From Acinetobacter sp. MB5 (GTDB lineage Bacteria > Pseudomonadota > Gammaproteobacteria > Pseudomonadales > Moraxellaceae): a stretch of DNA of 64,000 nucleotides. A program made the position numbers and the translations under genes. The stretch's first letter is position 1. Every line of letters starts with the position of its first letter. Below are positions 35,337 through 43,499 of this stretch, in pieces. The stretch is from contig NZ_POVU01000012.1 of NCBI RefSeq assembly GCF_003261585.1, positions 1 to 64,000 of the forward strand, in the 5' to 3' direction. Below the pieces are notes generated by a model. The model had not been told where the DNA came from, ran no database searches, and saw nothing but the letters and a program-made list of their open reading frames with translations.

Positions 35337-35444
35337 AGACTTCTTTCTCAAGTCCTTTTTATTTCTCTTGCGCTGCATTGAAAAATATTTCAATTTGCTC
35401 AGGGAGAAAAATAAAGAGGGTGTAAGTAATTATGAAAGAAGTCT
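35337..35444 (+). repeat. Dispersed terminal-inverted-repeat element, copy A
   Basis: A 108-bp element bounded by AGACTTCTTTC and GAAAGAAGTCT in inverted orientation, with the inner palindrome TTGAAAAATATTTCAA. Bases 35372-35426 (55 nt) are identical to 59600-59654 in copy C. Copy B at 50288 shares both ends and the GCGCTGCATTGAA core with shortened middle. The size, terminal repeats and intergenic placement suggest a MITE-like or small-RNA-encoding repeat. Confidence 0.75.
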
Positions 35445-35571
35445 ATTAAATTGGAATATAATTCAATATCTTAAATACAGCTTTTATAAAACCATTCTTG
35501 GTTATGAATCGATTTATATTCTTATGTAATTTCTAGCATCAGTAGAATCAAAACAATACATTAGATAAAGA

Positions 35572-35655
35572 GAAGCCCCGACAGGATATCAGGGCTTCCG
35601 CATATTTTGATTTTGGTCAATCTTCTGTCGTACCTCACGATTGCGAGACGAGAAC
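35572..35655 (-). ncRNA. Candidate small RNA element 1 (3' of porin)
   Basis: Read leftwards it starts AAGTTCTCG, contains CGTGAGGTACGACAG and ends in a GAAGCCC/GGGCTTC hairpin (35572-35578 with 35592-35598) followed by a U-rich stretch. The 13-nt CGTGAGGTACGAC block, the AAGTTCTCG start and the CCTGTCGGGG terminator arm recur in element 2 at 59743-59831. It begins 4 bp past the porin stop, so it may be a 3'-UTR-derived RNA or just the porin terminator. Repeated C4-like small RNA families are known in Acinetobacter. Membership is not shown here. Confidence 0.5.
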
Positions 35656-35658
35656 TTC

Positions 35659-36837
35659 TTAAAAAATTGATAAAGTTACTGCTGCACCAACCACCACATT
35701 GTGTTTAATTGGTTTTTGTGTTGAAAGCCAGAAGTTATCTGAACTAAAGAAGTATTGGACAAATGGCCCAACAGACAAGTTTTTATATTTAAAGTTGGTA
35801 TCTATAGAAACATAGGTATTCTTTGCCTGATCGACCCCATTCGCCCGTTCTGTAAGCACCGTATAATAAGGATGCAATTCTGTTTGACCAACCTTTGCAC
35901 TAATGCGTTGATTAAACAGACAATGATAACAATGCACACCTGCTTCCCAAGTGCCTTTCATTGGGTAGTTACTTTCAGTAATACGTGAGTAATTTGCAAA
36001 AACACCAAATGGTTTATCAACAAAATCGTAATTCATACGAATATTAAAGCCATCTGTATTTTTATAGACTTCACCCGTTAAAGCATTTTTATTTTTGGAG
36101 CTATTATTAAAATAGAAAGCTTCAATTTTGCTACTATCATTAATTTTATAACCTGCCCCAAAAACAGTCAGCCAACCTTTTCCGTGATGGAATGAAAAAT
36201 CTAGGCCATGTTTCTGATTTAGCCAATCATCAGTATTCACCTCAAAGATGCCTGAGTGTAAATACAGTTTATCATTCACATGATATTTACCATACGCACT
36301 CCAATAGCCGTAATTGAAGCCAGCAGCCCCCATAGCCCCCTTAATTGGGTCAATACATAATGCAAAGTTTTGACAGTAGTTATATAAAAAATACTTGCGT
36401 GGGTTGGTACGACCAATGACTGTATCTAAACTGTTATTTAACCAACTTTTATCCCACGTAATTTGGGAAATCTGATAGTCAGACAGTTCATTGCTCGCTA
36501 ACCAACCTGCAGACCAACTTCCTGTTCCTGACATCCACATATTTCGATAGCGTGGATCTTGATCCTGATTTCCAAAAATACCTTTCGTCGTAACTTGTAG
36601 CTTAATTTTTCCAAGATCATCTCCAGTTACCTGATTCAAATTTAAGGTTGAATCCAGAATAAACATATTGATATTGGTAAAATGCTTTGTGGTATTTTCC
36701 GAACTATCGAGTGCCAAGTCTGCATATGTTAACGACGTATTTAGGGGGCCTGTTTGTACACCAGCCCAGATCTGAGAACTTGCCAAACCTAACAGACCTG
36801 TTAAACATAATTTTGCAAGATACTGATTTTTATTCAT
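35659..36837 (-). CDS. OprB-like outer-membrane porin
   Basis: A 392-residue barrel. The signal peptide is LAKLCLTGLLGLASSQIWA, followed by GVQTGPLNTSLTYADLALDSSEN. Aromatic-ended beta strands run throughout, and the C-terminus ends in LSIF. The FGNQDQDPRYRNMW, GRTNPRKYFLYNYCQNFALC and DWLNQKHGLDFSF segments resemble the carbohydrate-porin group. It ends the leftward unit FAH hydrolase, MFS, M20 amidohydrolase, porin, but a hairpin at 36882-36934 separates it from the M20 gene, so its expression may be partly independent. The substrate is unknown. Confidence 0.8.
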   Translation of the reverse strand: MNKNQYLAKLCLTGLLGLASSQIWAGVQTGPLNTSLTYADLALDSSENTTKHFTNINMFILDSTLNLNQVTGDDLGKIKLQVTTKGIFGNQDQDPRYRNMWMSGTGSWSAGWLASNELSDYQISQITWDKSWLNNSLDTVIGRTNPRKYFLYNYCQNFALCIDPIKGAMGAAGFNYGYWSAYGKYHVNDKLYLHSGIFEVNTDDWLNQKHGLDFSFHHGKGWLTVFGAGYKINDSSKIEAFYFNNSSKNKNALTGEVYKNTDGFNIRMNYDFVDKPFGVFANYSRITESNYPMKGTWEAGVHCYHCLFNQRISAKVGQTELHPYYTVLTERANGVDQAKNTYVSIDTNFKYKNLSVGPFVQYFFSSDNFWLSTQKPIKHNVVVGAAVTLSIF

Positions 36838-36881
36838 TTAAAACTCTCTAATTTCTTTTTCAGCTTATCCAGAACACAAAA

Positions 36882-36934
36882 CTCATCTGCACCGTGTGCA
36901 TGCGCACACAGCGATTGGAAAAGATACAGATGAG
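36882..36934 (-). terminator. Nested hairpin with U-run between M20 and porin genes
   Basis: Outer arms CTCATCTG (36882-36889) and CAGATGAG (36927-36934) enclose an inner GTGTGC/GCACAC stem. On the minus strand the stem is followed by UUUUGUGUUC. It could be a terminator or attenuator that lowers porin expression relative to upstream genes. Confidence 0.5.
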
Positions 36935-36943
36935 AAAGCGGTA

Positions 36944-38134
36944 TTATTCAGGTTTTAAGAAGTGCTCTACAATACGTAGCCAACTTTGCGCACCAAGTGG
37001 AATAATCTGGTCATTAAAGTCATAATGCGGGTTGTGCACCGAGCAACCATGGAACTGCCCTTCGCCATTACCCAGCATCATGTAACAACCAGGGACTTCA
37101 TGTAACATCCATGCAAAATCTTCAGAACCCATCACTTTTTGGCCGACACTCAGCACATTGTCATCACCAAATAAAGGTTTTAGACATTCTCGAACCTGTT
37201 CAGTTTCGGCAGCGCTATTAATGACTGGTGGTACCAAAAACTGGATATCAAGTTCGGTTTTAATCCCGTAGCTGAGTTCCAAACCTTGTAAAATCTGTTG
37301 TACACGTTGATTAATTTTTTCACGTACAGCTTCGGTATCGGTACGTACATTGAGCTGGATTTCAACATTTTCAGGAATAATATTGTAGCTAGAACCAGCA
37401 TGAATTGAGCCGATACTAATTACAGCGTGTTCTGAAATCGCTAAAGTGCGAGATTTAATGGTTTGTAAAGCCGCAATAAATGCACTCAACGCAGGCAAAG
37501 GATCAAGTGCTAATTCAGGCAAAGCACCATGACCCGATTTTCCTTTTAACAAACACACCATTTTTTGTGAAGAAGCCATTGCAGGGCCTGTTTGTGCAAC
37601 AATTTGCCCAACAGGAATACCCGGCATATTATGCAATGCAAAAACTGCATCGCTTGGAAAACGTGTAAATAATCCATCATCCAGCATTTTTTTAGCGCCT
37701 GTTAATGGCTCTTCGGCAGGCTGAAAAATCAGATTGACCGTGCCTGAAAAATTCGCCTGTTTAGCAAGCAACTCGGCAGCGGCTAACATAATTGCGGTAT
37801 GTCCATCGTGACCACAGGCATGCATACGACCATGAATTTTACTAGCATGCGCAAAGGTATTTGCCTCCACGATTGGCAATGCATCCATGTCTGCACGTAA
37901 AGCAATTGCTTTAGAAGAGTTGCCTTTTTTCAACACGCCAACGACACCATTTCCACCAATATGACGATGTACCTCATAGCCTAAATTGGATAATGTCTCT
38001 GCGACCAAGTTAGCAGCCTCTACTGTTTCACCTTCAAGTTCAGGGTATTGGTGCAAATGGTGACGAATTTTCACATAAGGAACATATTGTTCATTCATGT
38101 CTACAAATGGTGCTGGGTTAGTTAATTGGTTCAT
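36944..38134 (-). CDS. M20-family amidohydrolase (hippurate hydrolase-like)
   Basis: A 396-residue metallo-amidohydrolase of the M20D type. Metal/catalytic motifs in order are LRADMDALPI, MHACGHDGHTA, the catalytic Glu pair in FQPAEEPLTGAKKM, FALHNMPGIPVG and a C-terminal GSEDFAWML. It cleaves an N-acyl amino acid or related amide in the cytoplasm. It is 17 bp downstream of the MHS-type MFS gene and in one unit with a FAH-family hydrolase, which suggests uptake and hydrolysis of a conjugated acid. The specific conjugate is unknown. AAGGACATC upstream supports the start. Confidence 0.9.
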   Translation of the reverse strand: MNQLTNPAPFVDMNEQYVPYVKIRHHLHQYPELEGETVEAANLVAETLSNLGYEVHRHIGGNGVVGVLKKGNSSKAIALRADMDALPIVEANTFAHASKIHGRMHACGHDGHTAIMLAAAELLAKQANFSGTVNLIFQPAEEPLTGAKKMLDDGLFTRFPSDAVFALHNMPGIPVGQIVAQTGPAMASSQKMVCLLKGKSGHGALPELALDPLPALSAFIAALQTIKSRTLAISEHAVISIGSIHAGSSYNIIPENVEIQLNVRTDTEAVREKINQRVQQILQGLELSYGIKTELDIQFLVPPVINSAAETEQVRECLKPLFGDDNVLSVGQKVMGSEDFAWMLHEVPGCYMMLGNGEGQFHGCSVHNPHYDFNDQIIPLGAQSWLRIVEHFLKPE

Positions 38135-38151
38135 AATTTGATGTCCTTATC

Positions 38152-39480
38152 TTAAATTGAAGATGTGCGAGTAATAGGTTGATCTTTTTGTTGCACACAT
38201 GCAGGTGCAGTTTCACGGACGATGAACATTGCGATACTACTCATCATCAAAGTAACGATTAAATAATACGCTGGGCCATAGCTAACATGTTGTGAACTTA
38301 CCAACCAAGTCACAATGAACGGTGAGAATCCGCCAAAGACAGTGACACTAATGTTGTAGCCAATTGACATGCTTGTAGTCCGACCCAAAGTTTTAAATAG
38401 CTCAGTAGATAACGCGACCATCGGGCCATAAGCCAAAGCTAGGCAGCAACATACTGGAATTTGTAGCAGCATTAAATTTTGAATGGATGGAGCATCGACC
38501 AAGTTTTTATAGAGTGGATACAGCAGGACAAGCACACCGATATAGCCCGTCAAAATGATTTTTTTACGTCCCAATTTATCTGACAGATAACCACTGATTG
38601 GAATCAAGAAAGTAAGAAGTGATACTGCCAAACATTGCACCATAAATACGTCATGCATATTTAAACCCAACGTTTTAGCTGCATAAGTCGGTGTATTGAC
38701 TAGAAGAATATAGAATGATGTGGTTCCACCAGCACCCATACCAACGAAGAGAATAATTTCCTTAAATGATGATTTTACATTACTGAAAATTACGGTTTTC
38801 TTTTCTTTGCTATTGCTAGTATCCTCAACTGACTCTGTATATTCTTCATTTTCTTCAAGATTGCGTCGAATCCATAGTCCTACAGGACAAATCAGCAAAC
38901 CAATGATAAATGGAACTCTCCATCCCCAAGTTTCCAGCTCATGCGGACTGAGATATCGACTTAAAGCAGCACCTGTCAGAACCCCCATCAATACCGCTAA
39001 ACATTGGCCCACCATTTGCCATGACCCATAGTAACCACGTTTTTCAGATGGCGCTGCTTCAACGAGAAAGGCAGTTGAAGTTGCATACTCACCACCTGTT
39101 GCAAAGCCTTGCAATAAGCGTGCAGTTACAATGAGTAAAGGTGCAGCAAGACCAATTGCGCTCCAAGGTGGAGTAAAAGCCATGATTGCAACGGCAACAG
39201 TCATAATTAAAATAATGATTTGCATCGCAGCCTTACGCCCTTTACGGTCAGCATAATAGCCGAGTAATAAACCACCGACTGGACGCATCAAGAAACCAAC
39301 ACCAAATGTTGCCAAAGCAACTAAAAGTGCTGCATGTGGATTTTCAGCAGGGAAAAATTGGGTCGCAATAAAGGCTGCTACAAAACCATAAACAATAAAG
39401 TCATACCATTCCAAGGTATTACCAATCACAGCAGCAATTGCTTTTTTCCTGAAATTTACATCTTGGGTCATATTTTGCAT
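38152..39480 (-). CDS. MHS-type MFS carboxylate/osmolyte:proton symporter
   Basis: A 442-residue twelve-helix carrier of the metabolite:H+ symporter branch. It shows the characteristic first-helix motif GNTLEWYDFIVYG, MRPVGGLLLGYYADRKGRKAAM around the loop after TM2, and RLLQGFATGGEYATS. ShiA/ProP/KgtP-like relatives import carboxylates or betaines. The start is set at ATG 39480 because the frame otherwise opens on TTG codons. AGGAA lies upstream. It is the second gene of the unit, between the FAH hydrolase and the M20 amidohydrolase. Confidence 0.9.
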   Translation of the reverse strand: MQNMTQDVNFRKKAIAAVIGNTLEWYDFIVYGFVAAFIATQFFPAENPHAALLVALATFGVGFLMRPVGGLLLGYYADRKGRKAAMQIIILIMTVAVAIMAFTPPWSAIGLAAPLLIVTARLLQGFATGGEYATSTAFLVEAAPSEKRGYYGSWQMVGQCLAVLMGVLTGAALSRYLSPHELETWGWRVPFIIGLLICPVGLWIRRNLEENEEYTESVEDTSNSKEKKTVIFSNVKSSFKEIILFVGMGAGGTTSFYILLVNTPTYAAKTLGLNMHDVFMVQCLAVSLLTFLIPISGYLSDKLGRKKIILTGYIGVLVLLYPLYKNLVDAPSIQNLMLLQIPVCCCLALAYGPMVALSTELFKTLGRTTSMSIGYNISVTVFGGFSPFIVTWLVSSQHVSYGPAYYLIVTLMMSSIAMFIVRETAPACVQQKDQPITRTSSI

Positions 39481-39520
39481 GTTCAACAATTCCTAAATTT
39501 AAGTGACAGAATGCGTGCAA

Positions 39521-40366
39521 TTAAGCCGCTGCTTCGACAACTTGTTGCTGCTGTACGCCTAAACCATCAATCCCGAGTCGAACCACTTGGCCATGCTGTA
39601 AGAATTTCGGTGGTTTTTGCCCCATACCTACGCCTGCAGGTGTCCCTGTTGCAATAATATCTCCTGGCTGTAAGCTCATGAATTGACTTAAATAGCTGAT
39701 AATTTTAGCCACACTAAAAATCATATTTTTAGTACTACCCTGCTGGTATCGTTGACCATCTACTTCCAGCCACAATTCGAGCTGTTGTGGATCTTTTACT
39801 TCATCTTTCGTGACCAACCACGGGCCAATTGGGCCAAAGCTGTCACAGCCTTTACCTTTATCCCAAGAACCTCCTCGTTCTAACTGATATTCGCGTTCAG
39901 AAATATCATTAATCACGCAATAACCTGCGACATACTCCAACGCATTTTCTTCTGAGATGTAACGTCCTTCACGACCAATGACGATCCCAAGTTCGACTTC
40001 CCAATCAGTTTTTACGGAATTACGTGGTAACAAAATTTGGTCATTGGCACCACTAATTGCACTGGTCCATTTATTGAAGATAATCGGTTCATTTGGAATC
40101 GCAGCATTGGATTCTTTGGCATGATCTGAATAATTCAAACCGATACAAATAAACTTACCGACATCCGCGACACATGGTGCAATACGCTCATTTGACGAAA
40201 GTATTGGTAACTGCTCGATATCAAGATTTTTTAAATCTGAAAAATTTTTGGCGAGTAATTCTGGATTAATATCTTCAATGATCTGGCTTAAATCACGAAT
40301 ATTATAGTCAGTATCCAAAATAGCCGGTTTCTCTTGTCCAATTACACCTACACGTAATAATTTCAT
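39521..40366 (-). CDS. Fumarylacetoacetate hydrolase family protein
   Basis: A 281-residue FAH-domain enzyme. The IGLNYSDHAKES segment and the metal-binding acids in DWEVELGIVIGREG and the NDISEREYQ region are typical. GPWLVTKDEVKDPQ and MSLQPGDIIATGTPAGVGMG complete the domain. Family members hydrate, hydrolyse or decarboxylate beta-diketo or 2-oxo acids. The start at 40366 has TTAGGGA upstream. The frame's earlier Met lacks one. It is the first gene of the FAH, MFS, M20, porin unit and lies downstream of the decayed dadA remnant, but about 190 bp away. Confidence 0.88.
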   Translation of the reverse strand: MKLLRVGVIGQEKPAILDTDYNIRDLSQIIEDINPELLAKNFSDLKNLDIEQLPILSSNERIAPCVADVGKFICIGLNYSDHAKESNAAIPNEPIIFNKWTSAISGANDQILLPRNSVKTDWEVELGIVIGREGRYISEENALEYVAGYCVINDISEREYQLERGGSWDKGKGCDSFGPIGPWLVTKDEVKDPQQLELWLEVDGQRYQQGSTKNMIFSVAKIISYLSQFMSLQPGDIIATGTPAGVGMGQKPPKFLQHGQVVRLGIDGLGVQQQQVVEAAA

Positions 40367-40560
40367 TGTATTATCCCTAATAATTTTCTTTCCATGGTGT
40401 ATGCGCAATCTGGTGATGGAGACTGAGCAATCAAAATATCTTAACTAGGTTAAAATAATGATTGATCATCCTTTTGGCTGATTTTAAAGCCAGACTTGCC
40501 CCTACTTCGAATGCAATACGCCATAAAAGTTGTTTGCTCAAACGAATTGTTAAATCAAAA

Positions 40561-40908
40561 TTAAGCAGCTTTCTTTAGCAGTAAACCTTGATTCATCAAA
40601 CTTGAGGTGGCTGTAGTCAACGTAAAATCTGGCTGAGTTTGTCCCGTGTTATAGAACACATGATTCACTTTACGAGAATATACGTATGGTCGCTGATCTG
40701 ATCTGTTCATACTCATAAACTCTTGAGGTTTTAGACTCAAAATCTGAGTAAAAGATGTAAATAACGACTCATCATTCGCACATGAGAATTGAGAAATTGG
40801 ATACAAAGATGGCTTGATTGCTGTGATTTGAGCACGTAATTGCGCAAACTCGTAAATAATAGGTATACAAGTGCGGCTTGGCTCTTTATGAATACTAATA
40901 TGCGGCAT
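40561..40908 (-). pseudogene. Miniature dadA remnant under a second glycine riboswitch
   Basis: An open frame of 115 codons whose two ends match the intact DadA encoded at 42016. It starts MPHIS (DadA: MPHIA) after a GGGA ribosome site. Its last third reads VFYNTGQTQPDFTLTTATS (DadA: VFYNTGHGHLGFTLSAATA) and ends KKAA where DadA ends LAA. The FAD-binding and catalytic middle is gone, so it cannot be an oxidoreductase. The upstream promoter and first riboswitch aptamer are also copied, showing that the whole unit was duplicated in inverted orientation and then deleted internally. No stop interrupts the frame, so a short protein might still be made. Confidence 0.7.
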
Positions 40909-40944
40909 AGCACACATCCCTAAATAAAATTAAGTGAATGGTTA

Positions 40945-41147
40945 TGCCCCATCTGTATGTGGTACCTGAGATCTTCAATTTATTGTAAACATCCATTTTC
41001 ACAAGAAATTTTCTTCCTTCGGTGAGCAAATATCATTTTCCTATGACACTTACTTCTCTCCAGATTGTTACATTATTACAGTCCTTTTGCCTGAGAGTTT
41101 CCGGGGTCGTTGCTCCTTCGGCGAATCAATGCTGATTTCTCTCCTGT
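40945..41147 (-). promoter_or_regulatory. Glycine riboswitch, copy 2 (second aptamer decayed)
   Basis: Aptamer 1 (41147 down to 41078) is almost identical to aptamer 1 of the dadA riboswitch, keeping CCGAAGG, GGAAACTCTCAGG and AAAGGACTGT. Aptamer 2 (41063 to 40945) keeps CTGGAGAG, CACCGAAGGA and ACAGATGGGGCA. It has gained an insertion, and the core after CTCAGG changed to TACCACATACAG in place of the AAAGGAC type. The promoter TTGGTA - 17 - TAGATA (minus strand, from 41178) aligns without gaps to the sequence upstream of the intact copy. The unit probably binds glycine only through aptamer 1, if at all. Confidence 0.8.
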
Positions 41148-41830
41148 AATATCTAACATATAGCAAAGCTCATACCAAATCTATCAAAAATGTATAATAT
41201 ATTTTTTCACATAAAAAACAATTAGTTAATTTTAACTCACAAAACTGACACTTTTGGTCAACTTTTGCCATAAATGCATTTTTTGCACAAAAATAATACG
41301 CGGTGTTCTTTTTTGGATCCAATATTTAACCCAAAACATGCTTTTTGATCCTATTTGGCTTTTTATTAACTCCTCTAAGATTCAACATTTTCAGTGCCAT
41401 AAAAGTTGTTGTTCTATTGTCTTGCTACTCAGCTTAAATATGCATAATTCTGATTCTTCTCTCTCGTTCCAACGCTTAAACAGTTTATTGATCTGCTAAC
41501 CTTTAAGAAAATTCTAGTGTCCCCTCAGTCACATTTAACGCCTTCCTCATCTCGTTAAGATTCAATACGATATATTGAAATTTCAATTAAAATTTCATCT
41601 GTTTGTATTTAGTCCTGCTACGTTCTTTTTGCATGGATCTTGTACTTTTTATTCTCATTAATTTAGTTCAAGAATTCTTTCAATTTTAGTGCGATTAAAT
41701 TTAGTCTCTATATTTTGGTGCATTTATTTGAGTTATTTCTTGTCGGAAATGCATATAGATCACTTCTTAAAGATTACATTTTTCAAAATAACAATGAATT
41801 TGGCATACCAATTGCTTATTAGAAATTACT
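41148..41830. other. Spacer between the divergent glycine riboswitches
   Basis: About 680 bp of A/T-rich DNA. Each edge carries the promoter of one riboswitch unit (TTTGGTAT-type at the left edge on the minus strand, TTTGGCAT-type at the right edge on the plus strand). No gene with a ribosome site was seen inside. Confidence 0.6.
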
Positions 41831-41997
41831 ACAGGAGAGAAATCAGCATTGATTCGCCGAAGGGGCAACATCCCGGAAACTCTCAGGCAAAAGGACTGTA
41901 CGTCATAAAAAAAATCTGGAGAGTGCTTGCACAGCACACCGAAGGAGGAAGGGTCAAACCCGAAACTCTCAGGTCAAAGGACAGATGGGGCATCACC
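41831..41997 (+). promoter_or_regulatory. Tandem glycine riboswitch of dadA-glcB
   Basis: Two aptamers in tandem, at about 41831-41900 and 41916-41992. Both carry the family core: GGAGAG at the 5' strand, CCGAAGG, a variable hairpin (GGGGCAACATCCC; GGGTCAAACCC), AAACTCTCAGG and AAAGGACAG or its variant. The dadA start follows 19 bp later with no terminator visible between, so regulation is probably translational or antitermination-like near GTGAGGAT. Glycine is the ligand of the family, and the downstream enzymes fit glycine breakdown. Confidence 0.93.
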
Positions 41998-42015
41998 TGA
42001 AATTGTGAGGATTAT

Positions 42016-43257
42016 ATGCCACATATTGCCATTATCGGTGCAGGAATCACTGGTGTGACCACTGCATACGAATTAATAAAAAAAGGTTTTGAAGTCACTG
42101 TTTTCGAAAAGAATTTATATCCAGCAATGGAAACTTCTTTCGCGAATGGTGGACAACTTTCAGCATGCAATGCCGAGGTCTGGAATCAAAAATCGACCAT
42201 TGCGAAAGGAATTAAATGGATGTCGCAAAAGGATGCGCCTTTACTACTCAATCCATCCTTCAATATGCACAAATACGCATGGCTGCTCGAATTTTTAAAT
42301 CAAATTAAAAATTATGAAGGTAATACCATCGAAACAGTTCGCTTGGCACTGGAGTCACGCAAACACATGTTTGCAATTGCTGATCAGGAAGGCTTTGATT
42401 TTAATTTAGAGAAAAAAGGCATCTTGCATTTTTACCATACCGAACAAGACTTTGGGGTGGCTAAAAATGTAAATACCTTACTCAAAAAAGGCGGCCTGGA
42501 GCGCTATGCGGTGACTCCTGAAGAAATTAAATCCATTGAACCGACATTAACAGGCGATTACTTTGGAGGTTTTTTCACACCAGACGATGCAACAGGCGAT
42601 ATACATAAATTTACCCGCGGCTTGGCAAATGTCTGCGAAAAACGCGGTGTTAAATTTTGCTTTGCTGCCAATGTCTTAAACATTAAACCTGCTCTCGATC
42701 GCGTTGAAATTCAATACCATCAACAACAAACGCAAAACATGCCAAACGAAGACACCATCACGGCTGTGTTTGACGGTGTCGTGATTTGTGGTGGTGTTAA
42801 TAGCTATTATTTGGGCGAGCAGCTTGGCGATAAAGTCAATATCTACCCAGTAAAAGGATATTCAATTACCGTCAATTTAAATGATGAACGAAGTGTAAAA
42901 AATGCACCGTGGGTCAGCTTACTCGATGAAAGTGCGAAAATTGTGACCTCACGCTTAGGTGCAGACCGTTTCCGTGTTGCAGGTACTGCAGAATTTAATG
43001 GTTATAACAAAGATATTCGCAATGACCGTATTCAGCCATTGGTCGATTGGGTCAACAAAAACTTCGATATTGCCACCGATAGTGTGGTGTCTTGGGCAGG
43101 TCTCAGACCAATGATGCCAAATATGATGCCGAAAGTGCAGCGCAGTAAACAAGCCCGCGTTTTTTATAACACAGGTCACGGCCACCTAGGATTCACCTTA
43201 TCTGCGGCCACAGCCGTGATGATTAGCCATGAAATCCAAATGGCGTTAGCTGCTTAA
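42016..43257 (+). CDS. dadA: DadA-type D-amino-acid/glycine dehydrogenase
   Basis: A 413-residue FAD-dependent amino-acid dehydrogenase of the DAO fold. The N-terminal Rossmann motif is GAGITG with EVTVFEKN. The MEtSfANGGQLS stretch lies near 39-50, then IEPTLTGDYFGGFFTPDDATGD and the FAD-contacting end VFYNTGHGHLGFTLS. It should strip the amino group from D-alanine or glycine, passing electrons to the membrane chain. The glycine riboswitch in front and malate synthase G behind point to glycine, giving glyoxylate. A GAGGATT ribosome site precedes the start. Specificity for glycine over D-alanine is inferred from context. Confidence 0.92.
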   Translation: MPHIAIIGAGITGVTTAYELIKKGFEVTVFEKNLYPAMETSFANGGQLSACNAEVWNQKSTIAKGIKWMSQKDAPLLLNPSFNMHKYAWLLEFLNQIKNYEGNTIETVRLALESRKHMFAIADQEGFDFNLEKKGILHFYHTEQDFGVAKNVNTLLKKGGLERYAVTPEEIKSIEPTLTGDYFGGFFTPDDATGDIHKFTRGLANVCEKRGVKFCFAANVLNIKPALDRVEIQYHQQQTQNMPNEDTITAVFDGVVICGGVNSYYLGEQLGDKVNIYPVKGYSITVNLNDERSVKNAPWVSLLDESAKIVTSRLGADRFRVAGTAEFNGYNKDIRNDRIQPLVDWVNKNFDIATDSVVSWAGLRPMMPNMMPKVQRSKQARVFYNTGHGHLGFTLSAATAVMISHEIQMALAA

Positions 43258-43276
43258 GATAGCTTGAGGAGATAAA

Positions 43277-43396
43277 ATGAAAGGTTTTGTCTCCAAGTTT
43301 CAGCAACGCAATAAAAAATTGGGCTGGCTGTGCTTGGGTTTCCTGCTTCTGCTGCAAATACTCAGCATTTTTGCGAGTGTTATTGCACAAATTTGA
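43277..43396 (+). CDS. 39-residue single-helix membrane protein
   Basis: A short gene between dadA and glcB. It begins ATGAAAGG at 43277 with an excellent ribosome site GAGGAG 5 nt upstream, and ends TGA at 43396. The product has a basic N-terminus (residues 1-14 with four Lys and one Arg) followed by one hydrophobic helix over about 15-37 (LGWLCLGFLLLLQILSIF). It should sit N-in in the inner membrane. Co-transcription with dadA suggests an accessory subunit or membrane anchor, as CydX-type small proteins are for oxidases. This is inference. It is 20 bp past dadA and 103 bp before glcB. Confidence 0.75.
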   Translation: MKGFVSKFQQRNKKLGWLCLGFLLLLQILSIFASVIAQI

Positions 43397-43499
43397 TCGA
43401 AACAAAACACAGCAAGCCTATATCAGACATAGAATCGCTCTATTGCAGCAAAGGATCATGTATCTGTAAAAAGAGCGCTAAAAAATAGGCAAAGTAAAG

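Noticed and set aside
35245..35529. Reading frame of 94 codons, with a similar peptide (FLF-LRCIE-x-x-FNL) readable at 50288-50382
   Set aside because: The similarity lies only within the inverted-repeat element. Copies differ by 13 bp and copy C has a stop in that frame, so the conservation is of DNA or RNA, not protein.
41254..41499. An 81-codon frame in the spacer between the riboswitches
   Set aside because: It has no ribosome site, biased A/T-rich composition and no recognisable domain. The frame at 41689-42000 is also rejected because it runs through the riboswitch.
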